The position numbers were made by a program, and so were the translations under genes. Of a DNA stretch of 64,000 nt, positions 28,068-35,394 are shown piece after piece. The DNA is from Chryseobacterium sp. ISL-6. GTDB taxonomy: Bacteria; Bacteroidota; Bacteroidia; Flavobacteriales; Weeksellaceae. Positions within the stretch are counted from its first letter, which is position 1, and each line of letters opens with the position of its first letter. The notes beneath the pieces were generated by a model that was not told where the DNA came from, did no database searches, and worked only from the letters and a program-made list of their open reading frames with translations. The DNA lies in assembly GCF_018613715.1 (NCBI RefSeq), contig NZ_JAGGPT010000010.1:496001-560000 (forward strand), given 5' to 3'.

Positions 28068-29087
28068 ATGAGTACCGAAACATTAGAAAGAGCTAAATCT
28101 GCTATTCCTGTTAGGGGATTTTTAGATATAAAAGATATAGCGATTCCTCAAGGAGAAGAATTAGTAAAAGCTATTCTTAAACTTAAAGAAGAAAAAAATG
28201 CGGTTATTTTAGCGCATTATTACCAACCTGGAGAAATTCAGGATATTGCTGATTTCCTTGGAGATTCTTTACAGTTGGCAAGACAGGCAAAAGATACGAA
28301 CGCTGATATGATCGTTTTCTGTGGTGTTCACTTTATGGCAGAAGCGGCAAAAATCTTAAACCCTACCAAAAAAGTAGTTCTTCCAGATACAATGGCAGGA
28401 TGTTCTTTAGCTGATGGCTGTAGCGGTGAAGGATTGAGAAAAATGCGAGAGCAGCATCCAAATGCTTTAATTGCAACATACATCAACTGTAATGCTGAAA
28501 CTAAAGCTGAAAGTGATATTATTGTAACAAGTTCCAATGCTGAAACGGTAATTGAAGCTTTACCGAAAGACAGACCTATCATTTTTGCACCTGATAAAAA
28601 CTTGGGAAGATACCTTTCTAAAAAAACAGGTCGTGATATGATCCTTTGGGATGGAAGTTGCATCGTTCATGAAGCTTTCTCAATGGAAAGAATTGCTCAG
28701 CAATTGGCAGACAATCCGGATGCAAAACTGATTGCACACCCTGAGAGTGAAGAAGCTGTTTTAAAGCTTGCTCATTTTATAGGTTCAACTTCTGCATTGT
28801 TAAACTATGTAGAAAAAGACGAGTGTCAGAAATTCATTATTGCAACTGAAGAAGGTATTCTTCATGAAATGAGAAAACGTGCTCCACATAAAGAATTGAT
28901 TCCAGCTTTGGTTTTTGATGAAAGCTGTAACTGTTCTGAGTGTTTCTATATGAAACGTAATACAATGGAAAAATTGTATTTGTGTATGAAATATGAACTT
29001 CCAGAAATCCTTATCGATGAAGAACTTCGTTTGAGAGCTTTAAAGCCAATCGAAGCGATGCTGGATCTTTCAAAAAGTATAAAATAA
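28068..29087 (+). CDS. nadA: Quinolinate synthase
   Basis: This iron-sulfur enzyme makes quinolinate from iminoaspartate and dihydroxyacetone phosphate in NAD synthesis. Conserved elements in the 339 residues are AHYYQPGEIQDIADFLGDS, CGVHFMAEAAKIL, and the cluster cysteines in MAGCSLADGC and the later SCNCSECFYMKRNT. nadB and nadC are not in the window. A terminator follows the gene by a few bases. Confidence 0.94.
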   Translation: MSTETLERAKSAIPVRGFLDIKDIAIPQGEELVKAILKLKEEKNAVILAHYYQPGEIQDIADFLGDSLQLARQAKDTNADMIVFCGVHFMAEAAKILNPTKKVVLPDTMAGCSLADGCSGEGLRKMREQHPNALIATYINCNAETKAESDIIVTSSNAETVIEALPKDRPIIFAPDKNLGRYLSKKTGRDMILWDGSCIVHEAFSMERIAQQLADNPDAKLIAHPESEEAVLKLAHFIGSTSALLNYVEKDECQKFIIATEEGILHEMRKRAPHKELIPALVFDESCNCSECFYMKRNTMEKLYLCMKYELPEILIDEELRLRALKPIEAMLDLSKSIK

Positions 29088-29091
29088 ATTC

Positions 29092-29118
29092 AAAGCACTG
29101 TTTTCACAGTGCTTTTTT
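29092..29118. terminator. Terminator after nadA, possibly also for the peptide cluster
   Basis: A perfect stem AAAGCACTG / CAGTGCTTT with a short loop and a T run lies just after nadA. It also lies 10 bases past the stop of the convergent last peptide gene, so it may serve both strands. Confidence 0.8.
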
Positions 29119-29127
29119 TATGTATTG

Positions 29128-29307
29128 TTATTCGAAACAATAGGCTGCCACGTCTACACACGCTCTGCAACTTCCTGATAGATTAAAATAATCGTCACAG
29201 GAATTAGTATACTCCGGCCCTGGCCCATACGTATTATTTACAGGGCAGCCAGAACAGTTCGAGGCACCTTTAATGTTTTTCAGTTTTAATCTGGATAGTT
29301 TTTTCAT
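29128..29307 (-). CDS. Cys-rich double-glycine-type leader peptide, copy 1
   Basis: A 59-residue peptide starting MKKLSRLKLKNIKGA and ending in a six-cysteine core. The leader resembles the KKLxRxxLKxINGG leaders of Chryseobacterium bacteriocin-like peptides, but the last pair is Gly-Ala, a known variant of the double-glycine cleavage site. Cysteines are at 18, 21, 37, 47, 50 and 57, which would allow three disulfides. The core contains CPVNNTYGPGPEY, matching copy 2 closely (22 bases upstream) and the GPYGPG group more loosely. No maturation enzyme or exporter is adjacent. Function is unknown; a secreted antimicrobial or signal is an inference. Confidence 0.72.
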   Translation of the reverse strand: MKKLSRLKLKNIKGASNCSGCPVNNTYGPGPEYTNSCDDYFNLSGSCRACVDVAAYCFE

Positions 29308-29329
29308 AATAAATTAAGTTTATTTTAAA

Positions 29330-29503
29330 CTAACAGTCGAAAGCTACATCAACACAATTTTTGCAATTCTCCGATAAAGCATGATACTGCTCACAAGTAT
29401 TAGAATACTCTGGACCGTTACCATAATTATTATTCACCGGACATCCAACACAGTTCATTGCTCCTTTGATATTTTTCAATTTTGATCTTGATAGTTTTTT
29501 CAT
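29330..29503 (-). CDS. Cys-rich double-glycine-type leader peptide, copy 2
   Basis: A 57-residue paralogue of copy 1, starting MKKLSRSKLKNIKGA. Its core contains CPVNNNYGNGPEYSNTC and the same six cysteines, ending directly on the last one (VDVAFDC). The leader again ends in Gly-Ala. Copies 1 and 2 together form a subfamily distinct from copies 3-5, with cysteines 4 and 5 separated by two residues instead of adjacent. It lies 34 bases after copy 3 on the same strand and is probably co-transcribed with it. Confidence 0.72.
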   Translation of the reverse strand: MKKLSRSKLKNIKGAMNCVGCPVNNNYGNGPEYSNTCEQYHALSENCKNCVDVAFDC

Positions 29504-29537
29504 CGTATTAAATTTGTTCTATAGTTTAGCATAAAAA

Positions 29538-29723
29538 TTAATCAGGAGCACATTCGAAACTCAATAAAACTTTAGGCTTACAACATGCAGGTAAGGCATC
29601 ATAATCAGCACATGATCTTGGATAACCTGGTCCATATGGCCCTGGAGGACAAACATAGTTACAAGTTCCACCTCCATTGAATGATTTCAAATTTTCTCTG
29701 CTTAGCTTTTTAGAATTTTTCAT
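29538..29723 (-). CDS. Cys-rich double-glycine leader peptide, copy 3
   Basis: A 61-residue peptide with leader MKNSKKLSRENLKSFNGG and a core with cysteines at 21, 25, 38, 47, 48 and 58. The core motif is CPPGPYGPGYPRSCADYDALPACC. Cleavage after the double glycine would release a core of about 43 residues. It is the first gene of the downstream group (copies 3, 2, 1) and is separated from copy 4 by a terminator hairpin. No modification enzymes are nearby. Confidence 0.8.
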   Translation of the reverse strand: MKNSKKLSRENLKSFNGGGTCNYVCPPGPYGPGYPRSCADYDALPACCKPKVLLSFECAPD

Positions 29724-29788
29724 AGTATTTATATTTATTTAGTTTCTGATGAGGTCCAATATTTTTATTTTTGAACAAGAAATGACAA

Positions 29789-29813
29789 AAAAGCACCGTC
29801 TCAACAGTGCTTT
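29789..29813 (-). terminator. Terminator between peptide copies 4 and 3
   Basis: The stem AAAGCAC / GTGCTTT is preceded on the plus strand by an A run, so on the minus strand it is a hairpin plus U-tract. It lies 8 bases after the copy 4 stop and splits the cluster into transcription units. Confidence 0.7.
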
Positions 29814-29820
29814 GATTTCT

Positions 29821-30006
29821 TTATTGAGGAAAGCAATCCATACTTACCTTTACATAGGTCTCACAGCATTTTGGCAATGCATTAAAGTCAGCACAGGATC
29901 TTGGAAAACCCGGTCCGTAAGGTCCTACAGGACAATTCTCATTACATGCCGTTCCTCCGTTGATCGATTTTAAATTTTCTCTGTCTAATTTTTTTAAATT
30001 TTTCAT
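29821..30006 (-). CDS. Cys-rich double-glycine leader peptide, copy 4
   Basis: A 61-residue peptide with leader MKNLKKLDRENLKSINGG and core motif CPVGPYGPGFPRSC, then ADFNALPKCC. It has the same six-cysteine spacing as copy 3. The frame is open for seven more codons upstream (to 30027), but MKNLKK is the shared start of the paralogues. A terminator follows immediately. Confidence 0.8.
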   Translation of the reverse strand: MKNLKKLDRENLKSINGGTACNENCPVGPYGPGFPRSCADFNALPKCCETYVKVSMDCFPQ

Positions 30007-30070
30007 ATTAGTTTGAATTTGAAACATGAATAAAAGATTAAATTAAAAAAATAAGCTTTAGAAATTCTGT

Positions 30071-30265
30071 CTAATTAACGGTCTGATCAAAACATTCTGA
30101 GCTTACCAATACCTTAGATTTGCAACATTGCGGCAATGCATGAAAAGCTTCACAAGATGATGGAAAACCCGGACCGTAAGGTCCCGGAGGACAATTTCCT
30201 ATACAAACAGCTCCTCCATTAATTGATTTTAAATTTCCTCTGTTTAATTTCTTTAAATTTTTCAT
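30071..30265 (-). CDS. Cys-rich double-glycine leader peptide, copy 5
   Basis: A 64-residue peptide with leader MKNLKKLNRGNLKSINGG and core motif CPPGPYGPGFPSSC, then EAFHALPQCC. It has the six-cysteine pattern of copies 3 and 4 and a slightly longer tail. The open frame extends to 30418, but those 51 codons cross the copy 6 terminator and are not coding-like. Copy 4 follows after 64 bases without an intervening hairpin, so 5 and 4 are probably one unit. Confidence 0.8.
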   Translation of the reverse strand: MKNLKKLNRGNLKSINGGAVCIGNCPPGPYGPGFPSSCEAFHALPQCCKSKVLVSSECFDQTVN

Positions 30266-30359
30266 ATAATTCAATTTTGTTTGAATTATAAATATAAATA
30301 AATATATTAGATTACAATGAAAATTAAGATAATTATTACAGATGTGAAAAGAGCACAAT

Positions 30360-30385
30360 AAAGGCTGTTCAAATGAACAGCCTTT
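30360..30385 (-). terminator. Hairpin after peptide copy 6
   Basis: A perfect stem AAAGGCTGTTC / GAACAGCCTTT with a four-base loop lies 8 bases past the copy 6 stop. The U-tract on the minus strand is weak (TTTATT), but the position fits a terminator. Confidence 0.65.
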
Positions 30386-30393
30386 ATTATATC

Positions 30394-30588
30394 CTAAGAT
30401 ATTACCGGTCCAACACACGCTGGACTGAGAAATGCTTCATTCTTACAACATTGTGATAATGATTGATATGCCGCACATGAATGAGCTGCACCTGATCCTG
30501 GTGGGCCATACGTATTTCCTGCCGGACAGCCTCCCGGACAGCCTGAACCATTAATTGTTTTTAACTGTGTTCTTGATAATTTTTTCAT
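30394..30588 (-). CDS. Cys-rich double-glycine-type leader peptide, copy 6
   Basis: A 64-residue peptide with leader MKKLSRTQLKTINGSG and core GCPGGCPAGNTYGPPGSG, then SCAAYQSLSQCC. The leader ends Gly-Ser-Gly rather than Gly-Gly. It keeps six cysteines, with the adjacent CC of copies 3-5 and the NTYGP of copy 1, so it links the two subfamilies. It has its own terminator. Copy 7 is 41 bases upstream. Confidence 0.78.
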   Translation of the reverse strand: MKKLSRTQLKTINGSGCPGGCPAGNTYGPPGSGAAHSCAAYQSLSQCCKNEAFLSPACVGPVIS

Positions 30589-30629
30589 GATAAAGACATT
30601 TTGTTAAATAGTTTTTTTTATGTTAAAAA

Positions 30630-30797
30630 TTATACCATAGGAGCATAACAGGTTCCTCCCGGAGTTCGCCAGCACCCCCATCCCCCTGGTCGGAAACATA
30701 CAAGGGCTGCGCCACCACAGGTATCTATCTGAAACTGGGTAAATCCGCCATTTACTTTTTTTTGTTCTTCTCTTGAGAGTTTTTTAATATTTTTCAT
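30630..30797 (-). CDS. Double-glycine leader peptide, copy 7 (divergent core)
   Basis: A 55-residue peptide with leader MKNIKKLSREEQKKVNGG and a different core: Gly/Trp-rich, with only four cysteines (TCGGAALVCFRPGGWGCW ... GTCY). The leader is plainly related to the other six, so the same export machinery could act on it. It is the most upstream gene of the minus-strand cluster. The core resembles short secreted peptides of Chryseobacterium in general character, but I do not recognise it. Confidence 0.72.
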   Translation of the reverse strand: MKNIKKLSREEQKKVNGGFTQFQIDTCGGAALVCFRPGGWGCWRTPGGTCYAPMV

Positions 30798-31002
30798 AAT
30801 AAAATGATTTAATTGTTTTAAGGTTTAGAATATCATTCAATATTTGTTTCACTCGAAAGTGAGAATTAAAAATAAAAAAACAAAGTGAGACTTAATATCT
30901 GTATAGAATAATTAAGTAAGTGTGAAGATTTCCATGATTTTTGTATTTCTCTTCAGATCATTGGAAAAAAGAAAAATAAGAGTTATCAACGATCAATATT
31001 AG

Positions 31003-31042
31003 ATACAAAAAAAACTATTCCAATTCTTGTCGAAATAGTTTT
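31003..31042 (-). terminator. Probable minus-strand terminator in the intergenic region
   Basis: The stem AAAACTATT / AATAGTTTT is preceded on the plus strand by an A run, giving a U-tract on the minus strand. It implies a minus-strand transcript starting further right. Confidence 0.45.
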
Positions 31043-31167
31043 GTATTTGAACTCGATCATTTATCCTGAGTTTAAAGCGCTAAATTATAAAAATCAAAAA
31101 ATACAACATGGATTTGGGGAACAATAATTAATGTCCGTAATTATATTTTCACATGAACTTTTTATTT

Positions 31168-31296
31168 TTACGTAAGCTCGGGGAAAAGATTAGTTCTTAC
31201 CTGAGATAATTTCTGCAACATATCTTTTTTAAGCTTGGCTCCAGTCAGTGAAACAATGAAAAATAAGAGATGTAATTTCTTTAATCGTGCTTTCAT
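31168..31296 (-). CDS. Possible small membrane or secreted protein, 42 residues
   Basis: The frame runs MKARLKKLHLLFFIVSLTGA followed by a basic, helical tail. A basic start and a short hydrophobic stretch could be a signal or a membrane anchor. A terminator-like hairpin lies about 125 bases downstream on the same strand. There is no clear -7 box at the right place and no recognised family, so this remains a candidate only. Confidence 0.28.
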   Translation of the reverse strand: MKARLKKLHLLFFIVSLTGAKLKKDMLQKLSQVRTNLFPELT

Positions 31297-31776
31297 TTTT
31301 ACAAATGCTAAATTTTCATGTAAAAAAAGTTAAAAATTTTAATATATGTAAATTTTTAATATTAAGTTATACTTAACAAATTAATGTAATAGATTAAGTA
31401 TCCTTTAATAAAAACCATACACTACAAATCAAATAAAAAATAAAAAAAACATTTGCAAATGGGATATTTGACAATGTTCATAAATAATGAAAAAGTCTAT
31501 TATTGTTGTTATTGTAAAAAATAACAAGAAATTTGTTAATTATACATTAACTTCAATCATCTCCAAAAAAGCAAATACTGAATATTTGTAAACTTTTGAG
31601 TAATTATTTTGAAAATAATGTTTACTATTTTCTTTCAATTCTCAAGAGAAATAAATAAATTTTGAAATCAAATGAAACCGTGATTACCAACAAGATACAA
31701 GCCGTTTATTTTCATGTTGTTTTGAAATATTTTTCATTTAAGTCTCTGAAATATTTTTATTTCCCAAAATAACTTC

Positions 31777-31784
31777 TACATTTG
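31777..31784 (+). promoter_or_regulatory. -7 box of the thr operon
   Basis: TACATTTG matches TAnnTTTG and lies 11 bases before the leader-peptide ATG, so the message would have a very short 5' end before the leader. No TTG is seen at the -33 position. Confidence 0.6.
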
Positions 31785-31795
31785 TCTCTTCAAAG

Positions 31796-31897
31796 ATGCA
31801 ATTAGTACAAAACATATCTGTAACTACTTACTCGGAATTTTCTATTCCGACTGCATCCCTTATTATTACAATTACTTCTACAACTACAACCCCATAG
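31796..31897 (+). CDS. thrL: Threonine operon leader peptide
   Basis: A 33-codon reading frame starting MQLVQNISVTTYSEF and ending LIITITSTTTTP. Nine of its codons are Thr and six are Ile, with a concentrated Thr/Ile block just before the stop. It lies between a -7 box (31777-31784) and the thrA start, 88 bases upstream of it, and its stop codon falls in the loop of the hairpin ACCCC-atagc-GGGGT. This is the layout of a ribosome-mediated attenuator sensing charged tRNA-Thr and tRNA-Ile, as in the enterobacterial thr operon. The symbol is given by analogy; the sequence is unrelated to E. coli thrL except in composition. Confidence 0.8.
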   Translation: MQLVQNISVTTYSEFSIPTASLIITITSTTTTP

Positions 31898-31967
31898 CGG
31901 GGTAGATTTTCACATATTATTTCAGGTACCTGTACTCTTTTTTTAAAGGGTATCCTTCTCAATTTTT
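31889..31967 (+). promoter_or_regulatory. Transcription attenuator of the thr operon
   Basis: Three pairings are visible. First, ACCCC (31889-31893) with GGGGT (31899-31903). Second, GTACTCTTT (31932-31940) with AAAGGGTAT (31945-31953), followed by a T-rich tract to 31967, which can act as terminator. Third, GGGTA (31900-31904) with TACCT (31927-31931), which excludes the first and would crowd the second. A stall on the Thr/Ile codons would cover the left arm of the first hairpin and favour the third. The model is by eye; no folding energies were computed. Confidence 0.6.
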
Positions 31968-31985
31968 CATAACCTTAAAAAATAA

Positions 31986-34439
31986 ATGATGAAAGTCTTA
32001 AAATTTGGTGGAACTTCTGTAGCTGATGCACAGGCCATTCTACAAGTCGAAAATATTATAAAAAAAGAATCTTCTGACCATAAAATTATTGTTGTCGTTT
32101 CAGCCTTACACGGAGTTACAGACCTATTGATTAAAGCAGCAGAACTTGCATCTATTGCTGATGAAAACTATCTGCAATATCTTAAAAATCTTGAAGAAAA
32201 ACATTTAGCAATCGTAAAAGAAATCTTCCCTATTTCAGCGCAAAGTTCTTGGTTAAGTTTTGTAAAAAAGCATTTCAATGATATTGAAGATCTATGTAAT
32301 GGTATTTTCATTTTGGGTGAATTTACGGCAAGAATTAAAGATAAAATAACATCTTATGGCGAGTTTCTGTCATCAAATATCATAACTGCAAGATTAGAAT
32401 CTGCAGGATTTGATGCTGTATGGCTGAGTTCACCTGATCATATCAGAACCAATAACAACTATACTCACGCAAAAGTGGATTTTGATGTTACCGAAAAAAA
32501 CCTGAAACATTATTTTAAACATAACCACAATCAGATCTTTGTAGCTCCCGGATTTATTGCGAGTGATGAAAATGGAAACAGAACAACATTAGGAAGAGGT
32601 GGATCAGATTATTCTGCTTCCATTATTGCTTCCGCAATTGATGCCGGGGAACTTCAGATCTGGACCGATGTAAGTGGAATGATGACCGCTGACCCGCGAC
32701 TCGTTTCCCAAGCTAAAGTCATTCCTGAAATATCTTACCAGGAAGCCATGGAACTTTCCCATTTTGGAGCAAAAGTACTTTATCCACCAACGATTCAGCC
32801 GGTTATGGTAAAAAATATTGATCTTAGGATCAAAAACACTTTTGATGCAGAGGCACCCGGAACTTTGGTTACACAACATTCAAAATCTTCTGATAAGGAG
32901 CAAGAACAAATAGCAGTTGGTATTTCCAATATGAATCATATCGCCCTTCTTACTTTGGAAGGAAGCGGGATGGTAGGTGTTCCGGGTATCTCAGCTAAAT
33001 TATTTCAGTGTTTAAGTCATGAAAAAATAAATGTCATCCTTATTACCCAAAGCTCATCGGAACATTCTATTACCATTGCTATTAATAAACAAGAAGTTTT
33101 CCACGCTGAAAATGCAATCAATTCAGCATTTGAAGATGATTTTAAGCTGAAAAGAATAGAACCTGTAAAAATTGAAGACAGGCTTTCTATTGTGGCATTA
33201 GTTGGAGAAAATATGAAAAGCAGAAGCGGTGTTAGTGCAAAAATGTTCAGTTGCTTGGGAAACAATGGGATTAATATCAGGGCAATTGCGCAAGGCTCTT
33301 CGGAAAAAAACATCAGTATTGTTATTTCTGAAATTGATACTAAAAAAGCAGTCAATATTCTGCACGAAGAATTTTTTGAGTCCGAAATAAAACAGGTCCA
33401 TCTTTATATATGTGGAACAGGAAATGTAGGAACTAAGTTAATACAACAGGTTTATGCACAGAACAAATACCTGATAGAAAATCTGTCGATCAATCTTAGA
33501 ATTGCAGGTTTATCAAATAGCCGGAAAATGGTCTTTTCAGACCATGGAATTCCAGAAACTGATTATCTACATTTTCTTGAGAATGGAGAGGCTGCTTCTG
33601 CCCATCAGTTTAGTCAGGAAATCAGAACCCGAAATTTACGAAACTCTGTTTTTGTTGACCTTACCGCTAATCCTGAGATTCCCGAAATTTATGAAGACCT
33701 TCTAAAGAAAAGTATCAACATTGTGGCTTGTAATAAAATTGCTGCGGCTTCAGATTTTGAAAATTACAAGAAACTCAAAAATCTTGCAAAAAATCACAAT
33801 TGTAACTTTTTCTTTGAAACCAATGTAGGAGCTGGATTACCTATTATAGGAACAATAAATGATCTGGTTAGAAGTGGAGATATTATTACTTCAATACTGG
33901 CAGTGCTAAGTGGCACTTTAAATTTCGTTTTCAATCATTATGATGGTACTCAGCCATTTTCTGAAGTAGTCGCTCAGGCACAGAAAGAAGGTTTTACCGA
34001 ACCTGATCCAAGACTGGACCTTGCAGGAACAGATGTCGCACGGAAAATTTTAATTCTGGCTCGTGAAGCTGGTTTCCCGTTGCAGTTTGATGAAATTGAA
34101 AACGTCAGTTTCCTTCCTGAGGAATGTATGAATGGCGATGTAGATTATTTTTATAAAATGCTCGTGAAATATGAAGATCATTTTAAAAACTTATTTGATC
34201 AGGCTAAAAAAGAAGGTAAAATCTTAAAATATGTAGCCGAATTGAACAATGGAAAAGCAAAAGTAGGATTACAGCATATCAGTCCCAACAGCGATTTGTA
34301 TCATCTATACGGCAAAGACAATATTGTAATTTTCAAAACTCTAAGATACTCCGAACAGCCATTGGTGGTAAAAGGAGCTGGTGCAGGTGCTGAGGTTACT
34401 GCGAGTGGGGTTTTTGCAGATATCGTCCGTTCAGTTTAA
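31986..34439 (+). CDS. thrA: Bifunctional aspartokinase / homoserine dehydrogenase
   Basis: A fused enzyme catalysing the first and third steps from aspartate to homoserine. The 817 residues start with the aspartokinase signature MKVLKFGGTSVADAQ (from the second Met). Kinase residues run to about 290, including TLGRGGSDYSASIIA. Two ACT regulatory domains follow (about 310-460; GVPGISAKLFQCL and SGVSAKMFSCLGNNGINIRAI). Homoserine dehydrogenase occupies about 465-817, ending VKGAGAGAEVTASGVFADIV. It is the first structural gene after the leader, with 10 bases to thrB. Two ATGs are adjacent at the start (31986 and 31989); either could be used. Confidence 0.95.
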   Translation: MMKVLKFGGTSVADAQAILQVENIIKKESSDHKIIVVVSALHGVTDLLIKAAELASIADENYLQYLKNLEEKHLAIVKEIFPISAQSSWLSFVKKHFNDIEDLCNGIFILGEFTARIKDKITSYGEFLSSNIITARLESAGFDAVWLSSPDHIRTNNNYTHAKVDFDVTEKNLKHYFKHNHNQIFVAPGFIASDENGNRTTLGRGGSDYSASIIASAIDAGELQIWTDVSGMMTADPRLVSQAKVIPEISYQEAMELSHFGAKVLYPPTIQPVMVKNIDLRIKNTFDAEAPGTLVTQHSKSSDKEQEQIAVGISNMNHIALLTLEGSGMVGVPGISAKLFQCLSHEKINVILITQSSSEHSITIAINKQEVFHAENAINSAFEDDFKLKRIEPVKIEDRLSIVALVGENMKSRSGVSAKMFSCLGNNGINIRAIAQGSSEKNISIVISEIDTKKAVNILHEEFFESEIKQVHLYICGTGNVGTKLIQQVYAQNKYLIENLSINLRIAGLSNSRKMVFSDHGIPETDYLHFLENGEAASAHQFSQEIRTRNLRNSVFVDLTANPEIPEIYEDLLKKSINIVACNKIAAASDFENYKKLKNLAKNHNCNFFFETNVGAGLPIIGTINDLVRSGDIITSILAVLSGTLNFVFNHYDGTQPFSEVVAQAQKEGFTEPDPRLDLAGTDVARKILILAREAGFPLQFDEIENVSFLPEECMNGDVDYFYKMLVKYEDHFKNLFDQAKKEGKILKYVAELNNGKAKVGLQHISPNSDLYHLYGKDNIVIFKTLRYSEQPLVVKGAGAGAEVTASGVFADIVRSV

Positions 34440-34449
34440 AACATAAAAT

Positions 34450-35379
34450 ATGAAAAGTATAAAAATTAAAATTCCGGCAACAATTGCCAATCTGGTTTGT
34501 GGTTTTGACATTTTAGGAATGGCCATTAATGAGCCATACGACGAAATGGAATTAAGAATAACACAAATACCTGATATTATCATCCGGCATACCGATCATT
34601 TTGGTCTTCCGGAAGAAGCTTCAAAAAATGTAGCAGGTGTTGTATTAAAAAAAATATTGGAGCATCTGAATCTGAAAAATGGATTTGAAGTGATTATTCA
34701 TAAAAACATAAAACCGGGCAGTGGTCTTGGTTCCAGTGCAGCAAGTGCCGCGGGAGCAGCTTTTGCAGCGAATGTTTTATTAGGAAATATTTTATCCAGA
34801 GACGAGGTCATTCATTTTGCCATGTTTGGAGAAGAATTAGCTTCCGGAGTCAGGCATGCAGATAATATTGCACCATGCATATATGGAGGTATAGCTTTGG
34901 TAAAATCTTCAAACCCCATTGATATTATACCTTTGAACACTCCTGATCTGTTTGTTGCTGCAGTTCATCCTCAGGTAGAGGTGAAAACGTCTGATGCCAG
35001 ACAAATACTGAAGAAAAATATAATGATGAAAGATGCCGTAACGCAATGGGGAAATATTGCCGGGTTAATTGCCGGTATTGAGAAAAATGATCTATCGCTG
35101 ATCGGAAGAAGTCTAAATGATGTTATTGTAGAACCTGTCCGAAGTATTTTGATTCCGGAATTTGATACCATTAAAAGAAAGAGTTTGGAGCTTGGCGCAT
35201 TAGGTGGCGGCATTTCGGGATCCGGCCCTTCTATTTTTATGATTACGGAAAAGAAAGAAACGGCAGATGAAATCGTCCGGATGATGAAATCCGTCTATGA
35301 CAAAATTGAAGTGGAAAGTTTTGGATATGTTTCTGATATTAATCCTACAGGAATTACCATTATAGAGCATAATCATTAA
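34450..35379 (+). CDS. thrB: Homoserine kinase
   Basis: This enzyme phosphorylates homoserine in threonine synthesis. The 309 residues show the GHMP-kinase fold, with the ATP-binding motif PGSGLGSSAASAAGAAFAAN. The C-terminal glycine-rich motif is ALGGGISGSGPSIFMI. It follows thrA by 10 bases and precedes thrC by 15, clearly in one operon. Confidence 0.95.
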   Translation: MKSIKIKIPATIANLVCGFDILGMAINEPYDEMELRITQIPDIIIRHTDHFGLPEEASKNVAGVVLKKILEHLNLKNGFEVIIHKNIKPGSGLGSSAASAAGAAFAANVLLGNILSRDEVIHFAMFGEELASGVRHADNIAPCIYGGIALVKSSNPIDIIPLNTPDLFVAAVHPQVEVKTSDARQILKKNIMMKDAVTQWGNIAGLIAGIEKNDLSLIGRSLNDVIVEPVRSILIPEFDTIKRKSLELGALGGGISGSGPSIFMITEKKETADEIVRMMKSVYDKIEVESFGYVSDINPTGITIIEHNH

Positions 35380-35394
35380 TCAAAACTATAAAAG

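Larger units (their letters stand above)
30798..31776. other. Long intergenic region between the peptide cluster and the thr operon
   Basis: Nearly 1 kb of very AT-rich DNA with no confident long gene. It holds a minus-strand 42-codon reading frame (31168-31296) and a hairpin with a long A run (about 31003-31042) that would terminate it. A short plus-strand frame at 31487-31591 is not convincing. The promoter and leader of the thr operon begin at its right end. Confidence 0.5.

Noticed and set aside
30266..30418. Extended version of peptide copy 5 (115 residues)
   Set aside because: The extra codons cross the terminator of copy 6 and are low-complexity; all paralogues begin with MKN or MKK just before the leader.
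29128..30797. Lanthipeptide or other heavily modified RiPP cluster
   Set aside because: No LanB/LanC/LanM, YcaO, radical SAM or protease-transporter gene is present nearby; the conserved cysteines fit disulfides better.
31487..31591. Plus-strand frame of 34 codons (MKKSIIVVIVKNN...)
   Set aside because: It is short, lies in very AT-rich DNA, and has only an imperfect -7 box (GATATTTG) and no terminator or recognised relative.
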